From Rhodoglobus sp. (GTDB taxonomy: Bacteria; Actinomycetota; Actinomycetes; Actinomycetales; Microbacteriaceae): a stretch of DNA of 64,000 nucleotides. Under the pieces are notes generated by a model, which was not told where the DNA came from, did no database searches, and saw only the letters and a list, made by a program, of their open reading frames with translations. The position numbers were made by a program, and so were the translations under genes. Positions within the stretch are counted from its first letter, which is position 1, and each line of letters starts with the position of its first letter. This document shows, one piece after another, positions 27,403 to 37,390 of the stretch. The DNA lies in contig JAODLY010000026.1 of the NCBI GenBank assembly GCA_025464445.1, forward strand, positions 1 to 64,000. Reading direction: 5' to 3'.

Positions 27403-28017
27403 ATGACTGATTCCGGGACGTTCACAGATCCACTCGCGCCGCTGGCCAGGGGCATCTGGTGGTGGGTGCTCCTCCGTGGCATCCTCGCCGTCGTATTCGG
27501 CGTTATCGCACTCATCGCGCCCGGCACTGCCTTGACCGCCGTCGCCATAGTCTTCGGCGCGTATGCGCTCGTCGACGGCATCATGGCGGCCAGCCAGGCG
27601 GTGCGCGTGCGCAACTCGTTCAAGCCGTGGGGCTGGCTGCTCGTGCAGGGCATCCTCTCGGCCCTCGCGGGTCTGGCCGCGCTCGTGCTTCCCGCCCTTG
27701 TGGGCGCTCTCGGCGGCCTCGTCGTGCTCTGGACGATAGCGATCTGGAACCTCATGCACGGTTTCGCCGGAATCCGGTCGGCCGCTGGCGCCTCCGATGG
27801 TCGGGCAAAGACCTGGGGAATAGTCGCCGGTGTCCTGACCCTGGTCTTCGGGATCGTGCTCGGCGTGCTGATTCTCCTCACCCCGGGCGCGACGCTGCTT
27901 GGTCTCATCTGGGCGGTCGGCATCTACGCCGTCGTCTTCGGAGTGACCCTCGTTGTCACCGCAATCCAGGTGCGGATCGCCGCGCACTCCAACGGCGCGA
28001 CTGTCAAGACCGCGTAG
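27403..28017 (+). CDS. HdeD/DUF308 family membrane protein
   Basis: WWVLLRGILAVVFGVIALIAPGTALTAVAIVFGAYALVDGI. Confidence 0.9.
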   Translation: MTDSGTFTDPLAPLARGIWWWVLLRGILAVVFGVIALIAPGTALTAVAIVFGAYALVDGIMAASQAVRVRNSFKPWGWLLVQGILSALAGLAALVLPALVGALGGLVVLWTIAIWNLMHGFAGIRSAAGASDGRAKTWGIVAGVLTLVFGIVLGVLILLTPGATLLGLIWAVGIYAVVFGVTLVVTAIQVRIAAHSNGATVKTA

Positions 28018-28021
28018 CTGC

Positions 28022-28432
28022 CTAGCGGCCCCGGCCGCCTGATGACTCACGCGTGGCCCGCTGCTCGGCTTTGGCCGCGCGCTCGGTCTTGATTCTCGAA
28101 TTCTCGTCCTGCACGACCGCATGCGTCGCGCGCTCGACGACGAGCCATTCGGGCTTCTGTTCCAGCAGTGACTTGATCTCGCTTGTCGTCATGACGTCTG
28201 CTGCGCCGGCGCGGGCGAGCCCAGACGTGGAGATGCCCAGCTTCTGCGCGACCACCTGGCGCGGGTGCGGCCCGTCTTTGCGCAGCGCGACAAGCCACTC
28301 CGGCGGATTCGACTGCAGTTCGAGAAACTCAGCGCGCGTCACCTCCGCGGCCTGGAAAGCCTCAGGCGTTGCCGGCAGGTAGATACCCAGCTTCCTGGCT
28401 GCTGTCGCTGGCTTCATTGTCTGGTCTGGCAT
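28022..28432 (-). CDS. DUF5997-type protein
   Basis: KPATAARKLGIYLPATPEAFQAAEVTRAEFLELQSNPPEWLVALRKDGPHPRQVVAQKLGIS. Confidence 0.82.
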   Translation of the reverse strand: MPDQTMKPATAARKLGIYLPATPEAFQAAEVTRAEFLELQSNPPEWLVALRKDGPHPRQVVAQKLGISTSGLARAGAADVMTTSEIKSLLEQKPEWLVVERATHAVVQDENSRIKTERAAKAEQRATRESSGGRGR

Positions 28433-28441
28433 TATCCAAGG

Positions 28442-29659
28442 CTAACGGGTGCCCGCACCCGCGGCCCACAGCCTCGATTGCACCCGCAGCGCCAGTTCGC
28501 GCAGCAGTGAAGCATCACTCGCCGTGAACGTGCGCGGCTGGGTGTCTACTATGCACAGCGCTCCCACCCGTTCCCCGTTCGGCGCTTCGAGCGGATACCC
28601 GGCATAGAACCGTATGTGTTCGTCGCCGGTCACCCATGGGTGGGATGCGAAGCGCTTATCGGCCAGCGCATCCTCGACAACGAACAACTTGTCACGCCCA
28701 ATCGTGACCGAGCAGAACGAATCCTGGCGCGGGGTGACATTTCTGCGGATACCCGCCGCCGACTTGATCCATTGCCGATCCCTGTCGATGAACGTGACCG
28801 CGGCGCCGGAGGCGCCGAACAGGTCGCGCGCCACGCGGGTGATCGAGTCGAATTGCTCATCCCGCGGCGTATCGAGGATGTGCAACTCGTCGAGCGCATG
28901 CTGGCGATCAGACTCGTCGACGCGAGCGTGCACCCGAGGACCCTCGCTCGCCGCATTGAGCACGGGCAGCATCGCGGGAACTATCCGGCCTGCCCAGGTC
29001 TCATAGAGATTCGTTCCCCTCGTGGGCCCGAGACCCGCGAGATCGGCGGCGTTGGCCTCGAACTGCACGAAACTCACCCCGGCCCTGCCGGCAACCGACG
29101 CGCTGGTTTGGGCATTGAGGCGCACAACTTTGCGCCCGATGACACGTCGGAGCGGTTTCGGGAGGTTCACGATAAGCGGAAGAGGCGGAATACCGACAAT
29201 CAGGGTCGTCAGGGTCGACGGGGCGGCCCCGGCGATGGCGTCGAACAGCGCCTCGAGATCCTGCCGCCATTCGCTCCTTTGCGCGAGCATCATGGCTTCG
29301 CGCATTCCGAGGAGCATGACCACAGCATCGAACCTGCCGAGATCTGTTGCCTCGACGAGACGCGTGCACTGCTGCACCGTGAGATTGAGGTTGCCGACCA
29401 CCTCTATGTCGGCGCCACGCCCGGTGCTGGCGGACAGATGCCGTGCGAGATGTCCGCCAAACGCGATCTCGTGGGATGTGACACCAAGACCCTGTACAGC
29501 TGCGCCCCCGATGAGCAGCACGCGGTCGGCGTTCGGGCCCATGGCGTAAATGTGCGGCAGGTCGTGCGGTCGTGGGAGGGCGGCCCACCTCCGCCATACC
29601 GGCATCAGGAGCAGCTCCATTACGGGAGCCGAAATCCTGTGCGCCAACTGCCTGCGCAA
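28442..29659 (-). CDS. SGNH-like (degenerate) + GAF domain protein, paralogue 4
   Basis: WAALPRP...GPNADRVLLIGGAAVQGLGVTSHEIAFGGHLARHL; GAF ...GAAVTFIDRDRQWIKS...AGYPLEAPNGERVGALCIVD. Start may be MELLLMPVW (29620). Confidence 0.8.
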   Translation of the reverse strand: MRRQLAHRISAPVMELLLMPVWRRWAALPRPHDLPHIYAMGPNADRVLLIGGAAVQGLGVTSHEIAFGGHLARHLSASTGRGADIEVVGNLNLTVQQCTRLVEATDLGRFDAVVMLLGMREAMMLAQRSEWRQDLEALFDAIAGAAPSTLTTLIVGIPPLPLIVNLPKPLRRVIGRKVVRLNAQTSASVAGRAGVSFVQFEANAADLAGLGPTRGTNLYETWAGRIVPAMLPVLNAASEGPRVHARVDESDRQHALDELHILDTPRDEQFDSITRVARDLFGASGAAVTFIDRDRQWIKSAAGIRRNVTPRQDSFCSVTIGRDKLFVVEDALADKRFASHPWVTGDEHIRFYAGYPLEAPNGERVGALCIVDTQPRTFTASDASLLRELALRVQSRLWAAGAGTR

Positions 29660-29770
29660 AATCTCTCCAGTGCGTTTCCGGCGCCGACAACCGTGCCACC
29701 GCGTAATCGGAGTTTAACCCCGGAGGCTGTGAGCCCGGTCGCCCCAGAACGGGCGCGCTAGCCTGAACGC

Positions 29771-30433
29771 GTGCCTGAACCCTTCGTCGTCGCCTTCGTC
29801 GTCGGGGTGACGCCGGGCAAATGGGCCCGCGCCTGGGAGGCGAGGATGCCCGCATCCCCGCTCACCCTGCGTGCCCTGTCCCAGGGGGCCGCCCTGGCCG
29901 CCCTCGCCGATGGAACCGTGGATGCCGCCCTCCTGCGGCTGCCCATCGAGGACGAGTCCATCTCCACGATCGCGCTCTACGCCGAGCAGCCCGTCGTCGT
30001 CGCCGCGAAGGGGCACGCTCTCGAAGCTGTGGACAACGTGACCCTCGCTGAGCTCGCCGGGTTCGGCATCCTCGAGGATTCCGACTGGGAAGCAGCCGTC
30101 GAACTCGCCGCAGCGAATGTTGGCGTCGCCGTCATGCCGCAGTCGGTGGCCCGGGCGCACAGCAGGCGGGATGTCACGGCTCGCCCGGTAACGGACGCGC
30201 CAGAGACCCGCATCGCCCTCGCCTGGCCGACTGCCCGTACCACCGGCACCGTTGACGAGTTCATCGGGATCGTGCGTGGTCGCACAGCCAACAGTTCGCG
30301 CGGCGTGCGGCCGCCGGAGCCGGAGAAGAAGCCGGAGCCGGCCAAGAAAGCCGCGCCGAAGGGCGGACCGAAGAAGCCCGGCCCCAGGAAGCCCGGCCCC
30401 AGAAAGCCACCCAAGCGGCCTAAACGGCGCTGA
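29771..30433 (+). CDS. LysR-type substrate-binding domain protein without HTH, Lys/Pro-rich tail
   Basis: TLRALSQGAALAALADGTVDAALLRLPIEDESISTIALYAEQPVVVAAKGHAL; C-terminal KKPGPRKPGPRKPPKRPKRR. Confidence 0.78.
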   Translation: MPEPFVVAFVVGVTPGKWARAWEARMPASPLTLRALSQGAALAALADGTVDAALLRLPIEDESISTIALYAEQPVVVAAKGHALEAVDNVTLAELAGFGILEDSDWEAAVELAAANVGVAVMPQSVARAHSRRDVTARPVTDAPETRIALAWPTARTTGTVDEFIGIVRGRTANSSRGVRPPEPEKKPEPAKKAAPKGGPKKPGPRKPGPRKPPKRPKRR

Positions 30434-30778
30434 TCAACTATCGATCTGCTCGAGAAGGTGCTTCGCGGCCTTCTCGATGTCGTCGTGGTCATTCTGCGCA
30501 GCGCGACTCTCGAGGGAGATCACCCCGCAGCGGTGCACTTTCAAGAAATCGCCGAACGGAAAGCTGTACCGGCCTTTGGTGTCTTCCGGCTTCGTCTCGT
30601 CGACGCCCAGGAACCATTTCGCATACTCGCCGAAGCCGTGCTCATCGATGTAGGAGTTCTCATCATCGGCAGTCGGCGCGTCTTCGCTCCAGTCGTCCCG
30701 TTCGTCGTGCACAGCCTTGCCTGCCCTCACGAGGGCTTTGGCGTGGTCATATCCTGCGTGGTTCAGTTTCACGGCCAT
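30434..30778 (-). CDS. Conserved hypothetical protein
   Basis: KLNHAGYDHAKALVRAGKAVHDERDDWSEDAPTADDENSYIDEHGFGEYAKWFLGVDE. Confidence 0.7.
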   Translation of the reverse strand: MAVKLNHAGYDHAKALVRAGKAVHDERDDWSEDAPTADDENSYIDEHGFGEYAKWFLGVDETKPEDTKGRYSFPFGDFLKVHRCGVISLESRAAQNDHDDIEKAAKHLLEQIDS

Positions 30779-30820
30779 ATTCCGGTGTATCGCCGGAAGC
30801 TGGCAACTGCCAGGGGTTGA

Positions 30821-31075
30821 CTAGCGGGGCAGAACGGCTTCGATCGCACTGACCACTGCCGGGTCATCCGGAGTCGTATTCGGGCGGAAGCGGCCCACCA
30901 CCTCACCGCCGGGAGCGATGAGGAACTTCTCGAAGTTCCACTGGATGTCGCCGCTGTCGCCATTGGCATCTTCGGCTGTCACGAGCTCGTCGTAGATCGG
31001 GTGCCTGCCATCGCCATTGACCTCGATCTTGCCGAAGACCGGGAACGTGATGCCGTAGGCCGCGCGGCCGACACG
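30821..31075 (-). pseudogene. 5'-truncated glutathione peroxidase
   Basis: YGITFPVFGKIEVNGDGRHPIYDELV...QWNFEKFLIAPGGEVVGRFRPNTTPDDPAVVSAIEAVLPR is the C-terminal half of a GPx; catalytic Cys half missing. Interrupted next to the imuA' promoter. Confidence 0.75.
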
Positions 31076-31105
31076 CCGGTCGGATGTCGCCAGCAATTGA
31101 CACAA

Positions 31106-31121
31106 TCGAACGTATGTTCGA
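31106..31121. promoter_or_regulatory. LexA/SOS box
   Basis: TCGAACGTATGTTCGA, exact TCGAAC-N4-GTTCGA palindrome 10 nt upstream of the imuA' start. Confidence 0.85.
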
Positions 31122-31131
31122 ATATGGACAC

Positions 31132-31860
31132 ATGTCCACTGCGGCTGTCCTGACCCCAGAGCCGGTCATCGACGAGCCCGCCGCCCGGTCCACCCAGTCC
31201 GTGCAGCAGCTGCAGGCGCGCATCCGTTCGATGCAGGCGACGAAACTCGATTCTCGGCTCATCCCCACCCATCCGGCGATCGCCGGGCTGCTGCCGGGCG
31301 GCGGCCTCAAGCAGGGTGCCGTGTATTCGGTGGAACGCTCGGCGATGCTGCTCATGACGCTGCTTGCGGGGCCGTCAGCAGCCGGGTCGTGGTGCGCGGT
31401 CGTGGGGGTGCCGGAGTTCGGGGTGGAGGCCGCCCAGCGTTTCGGGATCGACCTCGAGCGGCTCGTGCTCGTGCCGCATCCCGGGGATGACTGGCTCACG
31501 GTCACGGCAGCCGTCGCCGATGTCATGGGCGTCGTCGTCACGCGTCCGCCAAAACGCGCGACCGATTCGAGCATCGCCCGGCTCTCTGCCCGGCTGCGCC
31601 AGCGCGGCGCCACCCTGCTCGTGCTCGGCAGCTGGCCGCAGAGCGAGGCGATGCTCTCCCTCTCGCAGAGCCAGTGGCACGGCATCGGCGAAGGCCACGG
31701 GCACCTGGCCGCCCGCGAAGTCACCGTCACTGTGACCAATCGCGTGACCGGCAGGCCGCGCAGCGCACGGCTCTGGCTGCCAGACGCCGACGAGCAGGTG
31801 CGGCGCTCTGCGTCCGCTTCTGCTGGCTTCTCCACGATGCCGCGGGAGGCGACGGGATGA
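31132..31860 (+). CDS. ImuA'-like (RecA-related) mutasome protein
   Basis: LPGGGLKQGAVYSVERSAMLLMTLLAGPSAAGSWCAVVGVPEFGVEAAQRFGIDLERLVLVPHPG; directly upstream of imuB/dnaE2; SOS box. Confidence 0.82.
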   Translation: MSTAAVLTPEPVIDEPAARSTQSVQQLQARIRSMQATKLDSRLIPTHPAIAGLLPGGGLKQGAVYSVERSAMLLMTLLAGPSAAGSWCAVVGVPEFGVEAAQRFGIDLERLVLVPHPGDDWLTVTAAVADVMGVVVTRPPKRATDSSIARLSARLRQRGATLLVLGSWPQSEAMLSLSQSQWHGIGEGHGHLAAREVTVTVTNRVTGRPRSARLWLPDADEQVRRSASASAGFSTMPREATG

Positions 31861-33488
31861 GCCCGCACACCCGCCGCGCCGCGCCCATCCGTATCCCCGC
31901 GGATGCCGCCCTCTCGCCCAGGCATCCCGGCGGTGGCGAGCTGCCCGGCGCGACGATCCCGCGGGTGATGGTCCTGTGGTGTCCAGACTGGCCGATCACC
32001 GCTGCGATACATGAGGCACGACCGGCGTCGGATGCCGTGGCGCTCATCGACAAAGGGCTCGTTTACGCGTCATCCGCCGCCGCTCGCGCAGACGGGGTCA
32101 CCCGCGGCCTGCGCCTGCGGGAGGCACAGGCCCGCTGTCCAGCCCTCGTCGTGCTCGATTACGACCCAGCCGTGGACAACCGGGTGTTCGAGCCGATAAT
32201 CGCCGGCCTCGAACAGCTCACGCCGCACGTGCAGGTGCTGCGCCCCGGAATGTGCGCGCTGCGGGTGCGCGGTGTCGCCCAGTACTACGGCGGCGAGAAG
32301 GGGGCGGCCCTCGCCCTTGCCGGGCGCATGGACGAACTGGGCGCAGGGCAGACCCGCGCAGGTGTCGCTGACGGCATCTTCACGGCGGAGCAGGCCGCCC
32401 GCGGGAGCAGGGGTGGTCACGGGCGGGTGCGGGTCGTCGCGCCCGGCGAGTCCGCCGCGTTCCTCGCACCACTCGATGTCGGGTTGCTCGACGACGCCGC
32501 ACTTGTGACGCTGCTGCGCCGGCTCGGAGTGCGCACCCTCGGGAACTTCGCAGCGCTGCCCGCCGACGACGTGCGCACCCGGTTCGGCGAGCCCGGCCGC
32601 AGGCTGCACGCACTCGCCAGTGGCAGGGACTCCTGGCCGCTCGTGCCCCGCACTCCCCCTGACGACTTCGATGTCGTCATCGACTTCGAGCCGGCGCTCG
32701 ACAGGGTCGACCAGGTGGCATTCGGCGTGCGTACTGCGGCCGAGCGGTTCATCGATGCGCTCACCGCCGCGAAACTTGCCTGCACGGCGATCAGGGTGGA
32801 ACTGCTCTCCGACGCCGCGGATGTCTCAGAGCGGGTGTGGCTGCATCCGCGATCATTCACGCCCGCCGACGTTGTGGACAGGGTGCGCTGGCAGCTGCAG
32901 GGCAGCGGGGTCATCGACGCAGGGCTGAGTGCTGGCATCATCCGCGTCAACATCACCCCTGAGGCCGTTGACGCGATCGGCAACCACGAGTCGGGGCTGT
33001 GGGGCACAGGGCCAGACGAACGCATCCACCACGGGCTCTCTCGCGTGCAGAGCATGCTCGGCCACGGTGCGGTGCTCATGCCGTCGATCGGCGGTGGCCG
33101 CACCCTCGGCGACCGGCAGCAACTCGTGGCGTGGGGTGACCGTCCAGTCGGCGTTCGACAGGTGGCCCAGCCGTGGCCCGGCCGGCTGCCCGTGCCGCTG
33201 CCGGGCACAGTGTTCGAGCCGCGGCATCCCGTGCATGTCTTCGGTGCCGGCGGTGTGGCAGTCGTTGTGGATGAGCGTGGGGCGCTCTCCGCTGCCCCAG
33301 CCGAGCTTTCCGCGGGGGCCACAGTGCTGGGCATCGGCTCGTGGGCGGGGCCGTGGCCGGTCGACGAGCGCTGGTGGTCGCAGGATGCCCGGCGGTGTTG
33401 GCGCTTCCAGGCGGTCGACTCGACGGGCTGTGCCTGGCTGCTCGTGCTCGACGAGGGCGGCTGGTGGGCGGAAGCCCGGTACGACTGA
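31857..33488 (+). CDS. imuB: ImuB-type Y-family polymerase-like protein
   Basis: VMVLWCPDWPITAAIHEARP...AAARADGVTRGLRLREAQARCP; ATGA overlap with imuA' and 1-nt overlap with dnaE2. Confidence 0.88.
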   Translation: MSPHTRRAAPIRIPADAALSPRHPGGGELPGATIPRVMVLWCPDWPITAAIHEARPASDAVALIDKGLVYASSAAARADGVTRGLRLREAQARCPALVVLDYDPAVDNRVFEPIIAGLEQLTPHVQVLRPGMCALRVRGVAQYYGGEKGAALALAGRMDELGAGQTRAGVADGIFTAEQAARGSRGGHGRVRVVAPGESAAFLAPLDVGLLDDAALVTLLRRLGVRTLGNFAALPADDVRTRFGEPGRRLHALASGRDSWPLVPRTPPDDFDVVIDFEPALDRVDQVAFGVRTAAERFIDALTAAKLACTAIRVELLSDAADVSERVWLHPRSFTPADVVDRVRWQLQGSGVIDAGLSAGIIRVNITPEAVDAIGNHESGLWGTGPDERIHHGLSRVQSMLGHGAVLMPSIGGGRTLGDRQQLVAWGDRPVGVRQVAQPWPGRLPVPLPGTVFEPRHPVHVFGAGGVAVVVDERGALSAAPAELSAGATVLGIGSWAGPWPVDERWWSQDARRCWRFQAVDSTGCAWLLVLDEGGWWAEARYD

Positions 33489-36400
33489 TGGGCTGGAATA
33501 ACCCCGAAATCTCCTGGTCGGAGTTCGAACGGAGGCTCAGCGATGCCTCGCGGCCCGGCTCAGCTCCCCCGCCCAATGCTGACGGCGGTGACAGCCCGGC
33601 ATGGTCGTACAAGCGCAAAGCCTATCAAGCGCCCGCGGATGTCATCGCCCTGCCCGTCGCGGGCGTCGTGCCCTACGCCGAACTGCACGCCCACTCGAGC
33701 TACAGCTTTCTCGATGGGGCGAGCATGCCCGAGTCGCTCATCGAGGAGGCAACGGAGTTGGGCCTGCACGCCCTGGCCATCACCGACCACGACGGCTTTT
33801 ACGGCATGGCTCGTATGGCCGAGGCCGCTGCCGGCAACGCCACGAGGATGAGGGAGGCCGGGCTGCGCCCCACGGCGACAGTCTTCGGCGCCGAGCTCTC
33901 CCTGGGGCTGCGCACCCCGCAGAACGGCATCGCCGATCCCGAAGGAACACACCTGCTGGTGCTGGCCCGACGACAGGAGGGCTATCACCGGCTGGCTCTC
34001 GCCATCACGACTGCCCAGCTGCGGGGCAAGGAGAAGGGGCGCCCTGTCTACTACCTCGAGGAACTCGCGCGCCAAGCGGGCGGCCACTGGCTGGTGCTGA
34101 CCGGATGCCGCAAAGGCTCGGTCAGGCAGGCGCTCGAGCACGGCGATCCTGGTGCAGAGCTCGACCGGCTCGTGCGGCTCTTCGGCGCCGGGAATGTCGT
34201 CGTCGAGCTGTTCGATCGTGGCGATCCCCTCGACAGCACCCACAATGACGTGCTGTACGAGTTGGCGCGCGAGCGCGGGCTGCGAGTGGTCGCTACCGGC
34301 AACGTCCACTACGCGTCGCCGGAACAGCACCACCTGCACACCGCGCTGGCCGCAGTCAGGGCGCGCAGGAGCCTCGACGAACTCGATGGCTGGCTGCCAT
34401 CATCCGGTGCTGCTCACCTGCGCTCCGGGGCCGAGATGGCGGCGCGCTTCGCCAGGTACCCCGGAGCTATCGAGAACACGGTGGCGATCGCCGACGAGCT
34501 GAGTTTCGAACTGCGCTCCGCGAGACCTGAGCTGCCGGACACTGAGGTGCCGGAGGGGCACACCCCCGACAGCTTCCTGGCCGAGCTGGTCTGGGGCGGG
34601 GTCGCCGACCGGCAGATCGAGCTGACGCAGAAGAACAGGGACAGGATCAGCGGGGAGCTGAAAGCGATCGAGCAGAAGCATTTCGCCGGATACTTCCTGA
34701 TCGTGTGGGACATGGTGCGGCATGCCCGCAGCCTCGGCATCCTGTGCCAGGGCCGGGGTTCGGCCGCGAGTTCGGTGGTCTGCTACCTGCTCAACATCAC
34801 GGCAGTGGACCCGATCCTGTTCAACCTGCCCTTTGAACGGTTCATCTCGAGCATGCGCGAGGAGGAGCCGGACATCGACGTCGACTTCGATTCGGAGCGG
34901 CGCGAAGAGGTCATCCAGTACATGTTCGATAAATACGGGCGCGAGAACGCGGCCCAGGTCTCGAACGTCATCCAGTACCGCCCCAAGTTCGCGGTGCGGG
35001 ACATGGCCAAGGCCTTCGGCCACAGCACGGGACAGCAGGATGCCTGGTCGAAACAGGTAGAGCGCTGGGGTGCCGAGATCTCAAGTGCAGACCACGACAT
35101 CCCGGAGCAGGTCGTCGGGCTTGCCTTCCAGGCGATGAAGCTGCCGCGGCACCTGGGCATCCACTCCGGCGGCATGGTGCTCACCAAACGGCCGGTCGGC
35201 GAGGTCGTGCCTGTCGAGTGGGCACGGATGAAAGACCGCACAGTCGTGCAGTGGGACAAGGACGACTGCGCCTGGATGGGTCTCGTCAAGTTCGACATGC
35301 TCGGGCTCGGGATGCTCTCCGCGCTGCAGTACACCTTCGACATGGTGCGCGGTTCGCTCGGCGAGGACTGGGATCTGGCGAGCATCCCCAAAGAGGAGGC
35401 GGGCGTTTACGACCAGCTCTGCCGGGCCGACGCGATCGGGGTGTTCCAGGTGGAGAGCCGCGCGCAGATGGGGCTGCTCCCCCGGCTGCAGCCGCGCGAG
35501 TTCTACCACCTGGTCGTGGAGATCGCGCTCGTGCGTCCCGGTCCGATCCAGGGCGGGGCCGTGCATCCCTACGTCAGGCGCAAGACGGGTGACGAGACAA
35601 TCACTTACCTGCATCCCCGGCTCGAGAAGGTACTTAAGCGCACGCTCGGCGTGCCCATCTTCCAGGAGCAACTCATGCAGATCGCCGTTGAGATCGGCGG
35701 CTGCACGGCGGACGACGCCGATCGGCTGCGTCGGGCGATGGGTTCCAAACGAGGTGTGGAGAAAATCGCAGCACTACACGACAAGCTCTACGCGGGGATG
35801 AAGCGCAACGGCCTCAGTCTCGAGCAAGCAGACAAGATCTACGGGGCGATCGAGGCTTTCGCGGGTTTCGGCTTCGCCGAGAGCCACGCCCTGAGCTTCG
35901 GGCTGCTCGTCTACGCGAGCGCCTGGCTGCGGCTGCACTACCCCGCTGCGTTCCTTGCCGCGATGCTGCGGGCCCAGCCGATGGGCTTTTACTCCTCGCA
36001 GAGCCTGGTGGCGGATGCCCGGCGCCACGGTGTCGAAGTGCTCAGGCCAGACATCCTCAAGTCGGGGGTGTACGCGTCACTCGAAGCCATCCCCGGAGCC
36101 GCGGCCACGGGCGCGGACTCCTGCCTGCTGCACAAACAGCCCGCAGTACCGGAGAAGTTCGACCGCGAGGCCCACTTCGACACCGATGACCACAGGCGCG
36201 ACGGCGCCTACGTCGTGCGCCTCGGGCTCGACGAGGTCAGCGGCATCGGCGAGCCGGTCGCGAAGAAGATCATCGCGGAGCGAGAGCGGGCCGGCGCGTT
36301 CACGAGCATGAACGATCTCGTACGGCGCGTGGGCCTCAGCACTAAACAACTCGAGGTGCTTTCCGCCGCCGGGGCATTCGACGGGTTCGGCATCTCGCGC

Positions 36401-36913
36401 CGCGAGGCGATGTGGAACGCCGGCAATGCCGCACAAGACAGGGAGGAGTTCCTGCCCGGCAGTGTGGCGGCAGTGCAGCCGCCGCTCTTCGCGATGCCTT
36501 CGCCGGTCGAGGAGCTGATGAGCGACCTGTGGGCGACGGGGGTCTCACCGGACAGCCATCCGGTGCAGCACCTGCGGCCGCTGTTGGCCGGGCGCGGGGT
36601 GATCACTGCAGCGGGCCTCGCCACCGCGGAGAACGGTCGCAGGGTGGAGGTGGGCGGCGTCGTGACACATCGCCAGCGCCCCGCGACGGCAAGCGGCATC
36701 ACCTTCATCAACCTCGAGGATGAGACCGGCCTGGTCAATGTGATCTGCAGCGTCGGCGTGTGGAACCGCTACCGTCGCGTCGCGCGCGAGGCCCCCGCGA
36801 TGATCATCCGCGGCATCCTTGAGCGGTCAGCGGAGGGCGTGACCAATATTCTCGCCGACCGTTTCGAGCTTCTTTCGATGACGCCGCGCATGAAATCCCG
36901 CGATTTTCGGTGA
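33488..36913 (+). CDS. dnaE2: Error-prone DNA polymerase III alpha subunit
   Basis: [25 protein letters not shown] (PHP), [80 protein letters not shown]. Confidence 0.95.
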   Translation: MGWNNPEISWSEFERRLSDASRPGSAPPPNADGGDSPAWSYKRKAYQAPADVIALPVAGVVPYAELHAHSSYSFLDGASMPESLIEEATELGLHALAITDHDGFYGMARMAEAAAGNATRMREAGLRPTATVFGAELSLGLRTPQNGIADPEGTHLLVLARRQEGYHRLALAITTAQLRGKEKGRPVYYLEELARQAGGHWLVLTGCRKGSVRQALEHGDPGAELDRLVRLFGAGNVVVELFDRGDPLDSTHNDVLYELARERGLRVVATGNVHYASPEQHHLHTALAAVRARRSLDELDGWLPSSGAAHLRSGAEMAARFARYPGAIENTVAIADELSFELRSARPELPDTEVPEGHTPDSFLAELVWGGVADRQIELTQKNRDRISGELKAIEQKHFAGYFLIVWDMVRHARSLGILCQGRGSAASSVVCYLLNITAVDPILFNLPFERFISSMREEEPDIDVDFDSERREEVIQYMFDKYGRENAAQVSNVIQYRPKFAVRDMAKAFGHSTGQQDAWSKQVERWGAEISSADHDIPEQVVGLAFQAMKLPRHLGIHSGGMVLTKRPVGEVVPVEWARMKDRTVVQWDKDDCAWMGLVKFDMLGLGMLSALQYTFDMVRGSLGEDWDLASIPKEEAGVYDQLCRADAIGVFQVESRAQMGLLPRLQPREFYHLVVEIALVRPGPIQGGAVHPYVRRKTGDETITYLHPRLEKVLKRTLGVPIFQEQLMQIAVEIGGCTADDADRLRRAMGSKRGVEKIAALHDKLYAGMKRNGLSLEQADKIYGAIEAFAGFGFAESHALSFGLLVYASAWLRLHYPAAFLAAMLRAQPMGFYSSQSLVADARRHGVEVLRPDILKSGVYASLEAIPGAAATGADSCLLHKQPAVPEKFDREAHFDTDDHRRDGAYVVRLGLDEVSGIGEPVAKKIIAERERAGAFTSMNDLVRRVGLSTKQLEVLSAAGAFDGFGISRREAMWNAGNAAQDREEFLPGSVAAVQPPLFAMPSPVEELMSDLWATGVSPDSHPVQHLRPLLAGRGVITAAGLATAENGRRVEVGGVVTHRQRPATASGITFINLEDETGLVNVICSVGVWNRYRRVAREAPAMIIRGILERSAEGVTNILADRFELLSMTPRMKSRDFR

Positions 36914-37068
36914 ACGGGCTTCATCACCATCCAGCACCAATTGTGAAATACATGGCAGTCACAGGCGACTACTGCTATAGCCTGTGTTCATCGTCGGCAA
37001 TCTCTTCGGAGCGCGCCGATGTGGCCTCGACTGTCGGGGCCAGAAGAACGCTCCTGGAGGAGTTTTAC

Positions 37069-37272
37069 ATGGCATTAGGCACCGTCAAGTGGTTCAACGC
37101 GGAAAAGGGCTTTGGTTTCATCGCCCCTGAGGACGGAAGTCCTGACGTGTTCGCCCACTACTCTGCTATCGCATCGAGCGGCTACAAGTCACTCGACGAG
37201 AACCAGAAGGTTGAATTCGACATCACCCAGGGACCGAAGGGTCCCCAGGCGGAGAACATCCGCCCCCTCTGA
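37069..37272 (+). CDS. cspA: Cold-shock protein
   Basis: [34 protein letters not shown]. Confidence 0.96.
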   Translation: MALGTVKWFNAEKGFGFIAPEDGSPDVFAHYSAIASSGYKSLDENQKVEFDITQGPKGPQAENIRPL

Positions 37273-37292
37273 TCTTGATAAATCAGTAACGG

Positions 37293-37325
37293 AAACGCCC
37301 CGGTCAATACCGGGGCGTTTTCTTG
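37293..37325 (+). terminator. Rho-independent terminator of cspA
   Basis: AAACGCCCCGG-TCAATA-CCGGGGCGTTTTCTT, perfect stem with T-rich tail. Confidence 0.93.
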
Positions 37326-37390
37326 TTAAGCGCTTCGTGTGATCGCGTTCCTGCGCGCACTCGTCGGCGAGTGCGCGGGCGCCGAGCGTG

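Noticed and set aside
30903-32012. 369-aa minus-strand ORF over imuA'
   Set aside because: Antisense to imuA'/imuB; only its 3' part overlaps the real GPx remnant, in a different frame.
33560-34339. 259-aa minus-strand ORF inside dnaE2
   Set aside because: Antisense shadow of the PHP domain region.
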